Source: an uncultured Prevotellaceae bacterium
Lineage (GTDB): Bacteria; Bacteroidota; Bacteroidia; Bacteroidales; Bacteroidaceae
DNA: 6,966 nucleotides
Direction of reading: 5' to 3'
Assembly (NCBI GenBank): GCA_946415695.1
Contig: CAMKTM010000124.1
Location: forward strand, 1 to 6,966
Shown here: positions 5,219 to 6,966 of the stretch, one piece after another
Layout of the letters: every line of letters begins with the position of its first letter
How positions within the stretch are numbered: the first letter of the stretch is position 1
Notes under the pieces: generated by a model
The model's database searches: none
Seen by the model: the letters and a program-made list of their open reading frames with translations, nothing else
Told to the model about the DNA's origin: nothing
Made by a program: the position numbers and the translations under genes

Positions 5219-5302
5219 GGCACGCCTTTATTGAAATAAGAGCACGCCTTTATTGAAATAAGAGCACGCCTTTATTGAAATAAGAGCACGCCTTTATTGA
5301 AA
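5219..5302. repeat. Tandem repeat, about 3.8 units of 22 bp
   Basis: The unit AGCACGCCTTTATTGAAATAAG starts at 5219 (first base changed), 5241, 5263 and 5285; the last unit is truncated after 18 bases. Units are otherwise identical. Each contains the dyad TTATT-GA-AATAA. The array lies in the divergent intergenic region, upstream of both the nitroreductase promoter and the SGNH gene. It has no spacers, so it is not CRISPR. The 22-bp period is about two helical turns, compatible with an array of protein-binding sites, but simple slippage expansion is equally possible. Confidence 0.92.
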
Positions 5303-5392
5303 GTTTCCTTATGCAGAGTATAAAATGCGTGGGTAGAAGTTTGCCCGTTTTGTGGTTTGAATGATATAAGATGTTTTAGGGGTGTATTCTTC

Positions 5393-5410
5393 CCTTTTTT
5401 GCTAAAAAGG
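5393..5410. other. AT-rich hairpin CCTTTTT-TGCT-AAAAAGG
   Basis: A perfect 7-bp inverted repeat with a 4-base loop lies 37 bp upstream of the tandem -7 boxes. It is not followed by a T-run on either strand (an A-run on plus, GGGAA on minus), so it does not qualify as a standard intrinsic terminator. Its role is unknown. Confidence 0.35.
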
Positions 5411-5446
5411 AAAAAAACTCCATGCCTTAAACCAAAACTCTAAACT

Positions 5447-5462
5447 TATTTTTGTATTTTTG
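5447..5462 (+). promoter_or_regulatory. Tandem -7 boxes, candidate promoter for SGNH hydrolase gene
   Basis: TATTTTTG occurs twice back to back (5447-5454 and 5455-5462), and both match TAnnTTTG. No TTTG or TTG is found 19-21 bp upstream of either, so the -33 element is missing or degenerate. Use of the second box would start transcription near 5468 and give a leader of about 120 nt before the ATG at 5587. It is weaker evidence than the two repeat-borne promoters. Confidence 0.5.
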
Positions 5463-5498
5463 TAGGCAGATAATATAAAATCGATGAAGAATGAAGAA

Positions 5499-5519
5499 AC
5501 AAAGCTGCCGAAGCTTTGT
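5499..5519 (+). other. Leader hairpin upstream of SGNH gene
   Basis: An 8-bp perfect inverted repeat ACAAAGCT / AGCTTTGT encloses the 5-base loop GCCGA. It is not followed by a U-tract, so it is unlikely to be a terminator. It falls within the predicted 5' leader of the SGNH gene and inside a 13-codon open frame (5484-5525) that has no supporting features. Confidence 0.45.
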
Positions 5520-5527
5520 AAATAATC

Positions 5528-5578
5528 AAATTGCCAAATTGTACGTCATTTGTACACATGTAAATCGCTAAATTGTAC
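5528..5578 (+). repeat. 34-bp-spaced direct repeat in SGNH gene leader
   Basis: AAATTGCCAAATTGTAC (5528-5544) recurs as AAATCGCTAAATTGTAC (5562-5578) with 15 of 17 matches. Two TGTACA palindromes lie at 5551-5556 and 5574-5579. The second repeat ends 8 bases before the ATG, over the translation initiation region. It could be an operator pair or a degenerate member of the repeat seen at the ribE stop. Confidence 0.6.
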
Positions 5579-5586
5579 ATTAAAAG

Positions 5587-6966
5587 ATGAAAAAGTTACT
5601 CCCATTACTGCTCTTGCTGACCAGTTTCTGCGCGAAAGCAGAAAACCCCGACAGCCTCACCTTTGCTGTTCTGGGCAATTCTATTTCAACGTATTACGAC
5701 TACCTGCCCTCGGGCTACGCCGTTTACTACACCGCCGACCGCGAGAAGAGCAACGGCATTCAGGTGGGCGACCAATGGTGGATGCAGCTCAGCAGGCTCT
5801 CGGGCCTTACGTTCCTGGCAAATGCCTCGTGGAGCGGCAGCCGCGTGGCATTCAATAACAGTACGCTCGGCCAGAACAGTCCCTTCTGCAGCAACCACAG
5901 GGTGAACGCCTTGCGACGTGCCGGAGTGCCAGACATCATTTTCATTGCCGGAGGCACGAACGACTGGGCCCACGACGTGAAAGTCCCGCTGGGCGAATAC
6001 CGGACGGAAAACTTCAAGGATTCCCTTTCCTTCCGAGGCGCCTACCAACGTCTCCTCTGGAAGCTCACCACGTGGTACCCGGAAACGAAAGTGGTGTGCC
6101 TGAGCATTCTGCCCAGAGGGGAAAGTGCCACACAGAAGAACGCTGCCGGATGGAGCCAAGCAGACGGCAACGCCAGCATCAAACACATTGCCGAGCAGTT
6201 CGGACAGTACTACATCGACTGCACCTCCATCCCTTTCAGCAGCAACTGGGGGCGATACATGCTGCCCGGCAATCTTCACCCTTCTGCTGACGGATTCACG
6301 CTTATGGCGCAGCACATCTACGACAAGATGATTTCGCAAAAGATTATCACGAGAGACCTGAAGCGCTCGGGCGAAGTGGGAGAAGCGGAGCGGCTGCTCG
6401 ACATCAGCTTCACGGAAGATGGCATCACAAACCAGGGGACATCCAATCTGAGGGTCGGGAAACACGGCGCCGCATCCGTCTTCTACGACGCTGCAAACGA
6501 CACCTATTACGGATGCTCGAAGGCGAAAGCATCGGATTACTTCTATGCCGCATACGACGAGGATACGCCTCTGGCCGAAGCCTTCCGCACCGGAAACGTG
6601 ACGTGGGAGATGCTGGTGCGCCTCGACGGACTGGCCGACCATAACGGCAACATCAACCGCACCTGCATCATGGCCAGCGAGGAAGGCGGAGGCGGATGGG
6701 CTTTCTACAACTCTGACCTCGCAAGCTCCTTCTCCTATTGCAACCAGAGCGGCGTGAAAAGCACCATGAAAAGCATTACCGGCGACTCCATCCTCCTCTC
6801 CGGAAAGTTCCAACATCTCGTAGTCACCATGGACCGCCTGAGCCACATCATGCGATACTTCATCAACGGCAAGCTCGTTTGCACTGGCACACGAGCCGGA
6901 ACGGACATGAAGATGCCCCTTTGCGGCACCGTCAAAGGGCGCAAGGGCATGTGGATATGCCTCGGA
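5587..6966 (+). CDS. Exported SGNH-hydrolase with C-terminal LamG-like domain (3' partial)
   Basis: The frame is open from ATG 5587 to the window edge (460 codons, no stop), so the C-terminus is missing. A signal peptide spans 1-18 (LLLLLTSFCAKA, then ENP); the cysteine does not form a lipobox. The SGNH/GDSL fold at about 24-240 shows block I VLGNSIS with the nucleophile S32 (GNS replaces GDS), the block II glycine in SWSGS (81-85), block III GGTND (122-126) with N125, and block V NLHPSADGF with H231. The aspartate usually three residues before that histidine is G228. From about 255 a beta-rich region continues to the edge and resembles LamG/concanavalin-like domains (GNVTWEMLVRL, GKFQHLVVTMD, MRYFINGKLV). 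Such proteins are usually secreted carbohydrate esterases with a carbohydrate-binding partner domain; the substrate is unknown. It is transcribed divergently from the nitroreductase gene. Confidence 0.88.
   Translation, partial: MKKLLPLLLLLTSFCAKAENPDSLTFAVLGNSISTYYDYLPSGYAVYYTADREKSNGIQVGDQWWMQLSRLSGLTFLANASWSGSRVAFNNSTLGQNSPFCSNHRVNALRRAGVPDIIFIAGGTNDWAHDVKVPLGEYRTENFKDSLSFRGAYQRLLWKLTTWYPETKVVCLSILPRGESATQKNAAGWSQADGNASIKHIAEQFGQYYIDCTSIPFSSNWGRYMLPGNLHPSADGFTLMAQHIYDKMISQKIITRDLKRSGEVGEAERLLDISFTEDGITNQGTSNLRVGKHGAASVFYDAANDTYYGCSKAKASDYFYAAYDEDTPLAEAFRTGNVTWEMLVRLDGLADHNGNINRTCIMASEEGGGGWAFYNSDLASSFSYCNQSGVKSTMKSITGDSILLSGKFQHLVVTMDRLSHIMRYFINGKLVCTGTRAGTDMKMPLCGTVKGRKGMWICLG

Noticed and set aside
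5219..5302. Possible CRISPR array
   Set aside because: Units are head-to-tail with no spacers and no cas genes nearby.
5393..5410. Intrinsic terminator
   Set aside because: The hairpin stem is AT-rich and no T-run follows on either strand; no gene ends nearby.
5484..5525. 13-codon open frame (MKNEETKLPKLCK) in the SGNH gene leader
   Set aside because: Very short, overlaps a hairpin and a repeat-like stretch, and has no ribosome-binding site; a leader peptide cannot be excluded but is not supported.
5550..5858. 102-codon frame starting in the intergenic region ahead of the SGNH gene
   Set aside because: It runs out of frame through the SGNH gene and lacks any recognisable feature; the frame from 5587 is clearly the coding one.
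5686..6846. 386-codon open frame on the minus strand opposite the SGNH gene
   Set aside because: The plus-strand frame has a signal peptide, SGNH blocks and a LamG-like region; the antisense frame shows no family motif.

Overview
The window looks like chromosomal DNA from a member of the Bacteroidales, most likely Prevotellaceae. It has three exact copies of the Bacteroidota -7 promoter hexamer pattern TAnnTTTG at plausible distances upstream of genes. Starts generally lack a strong Shine-Dalgarno sequence, coding DNA is of moderate GC, intergenic DNA is AT-rich, and the gene families present (stand-alone TonB C-terminal protein, exported nitroreductase, SGNH esterase fused to a LamG-like domain) are typical of that phylum. 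The taxon is inferred, not proven.

Layout. Positions 1-164 hold two near-identical copies of a ~60-bp repeat; the second ends in a perfect -7 box for the first gene. A co-directional plus-strand cluster follows: riboflavin synthase (ribE, 165-872), an exported protein made of two tandem alpha/beta-hydrolase domains (891-2645), dihydrofolate reductase (folA, 2654-3199) and thymidylate synthase (thyA, 3196-4017). Gaps are 18 bp, 8 bp and a 4-bp overlap, so one transcript is likely. FolA and ThyA form the classical dTMP/folate-recycling couple. On the minus strand an exported nitroreductase (5079-4474) is followed by a small exported TonB C-terminal-domain protein (4424-4014), whose stop codon overlaps the thyA stop. 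A 507-bp intergenic region (5080-5586) contains a third copy of the promoter repeat, a 4 x 22-bp tandem repeat, two small hairpins, tandem -7 boxes and a leader with a 34-bp-spaced direct repeat. From 5587 an exported SGNH hydrolase plus LamG-like protein runs off the right edge with 460 codons visible and no stop.

The most unusual property of the window is that several families of short dispersed repeats intrude into genes. (i) A ~30-bp palindromic element (consensus-like CTCCCCTTTAAGGGGAGG followed by a G-rich tail) occurs three times. It encodes an extra 10-residue loop inside ThyA, an N-terminal extension of FolA, and the C-terminal tail of the tandem hydrolase. (ii) An inverted array of the heptamer ATTGACC/GGTCAAT inserts about 36 residues into the N-terminal barrel of riboflavin synthase, in frame, in a gene where a change of one heptamer would shift the frame. 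(iii) The ~60-bp repeat at the left edge and at 5104-5164 carries a complete promoter and sits in front of two unrelated genes, behaving like a portable promoter cassette. These are in-frame intrusions into housekeeping enzymes, similar in kind to the Rickettsia palindromic elements, and are the main candidates for something not well described. No CRISPR, tRNA, rRNA, transposase or integrase was seen.
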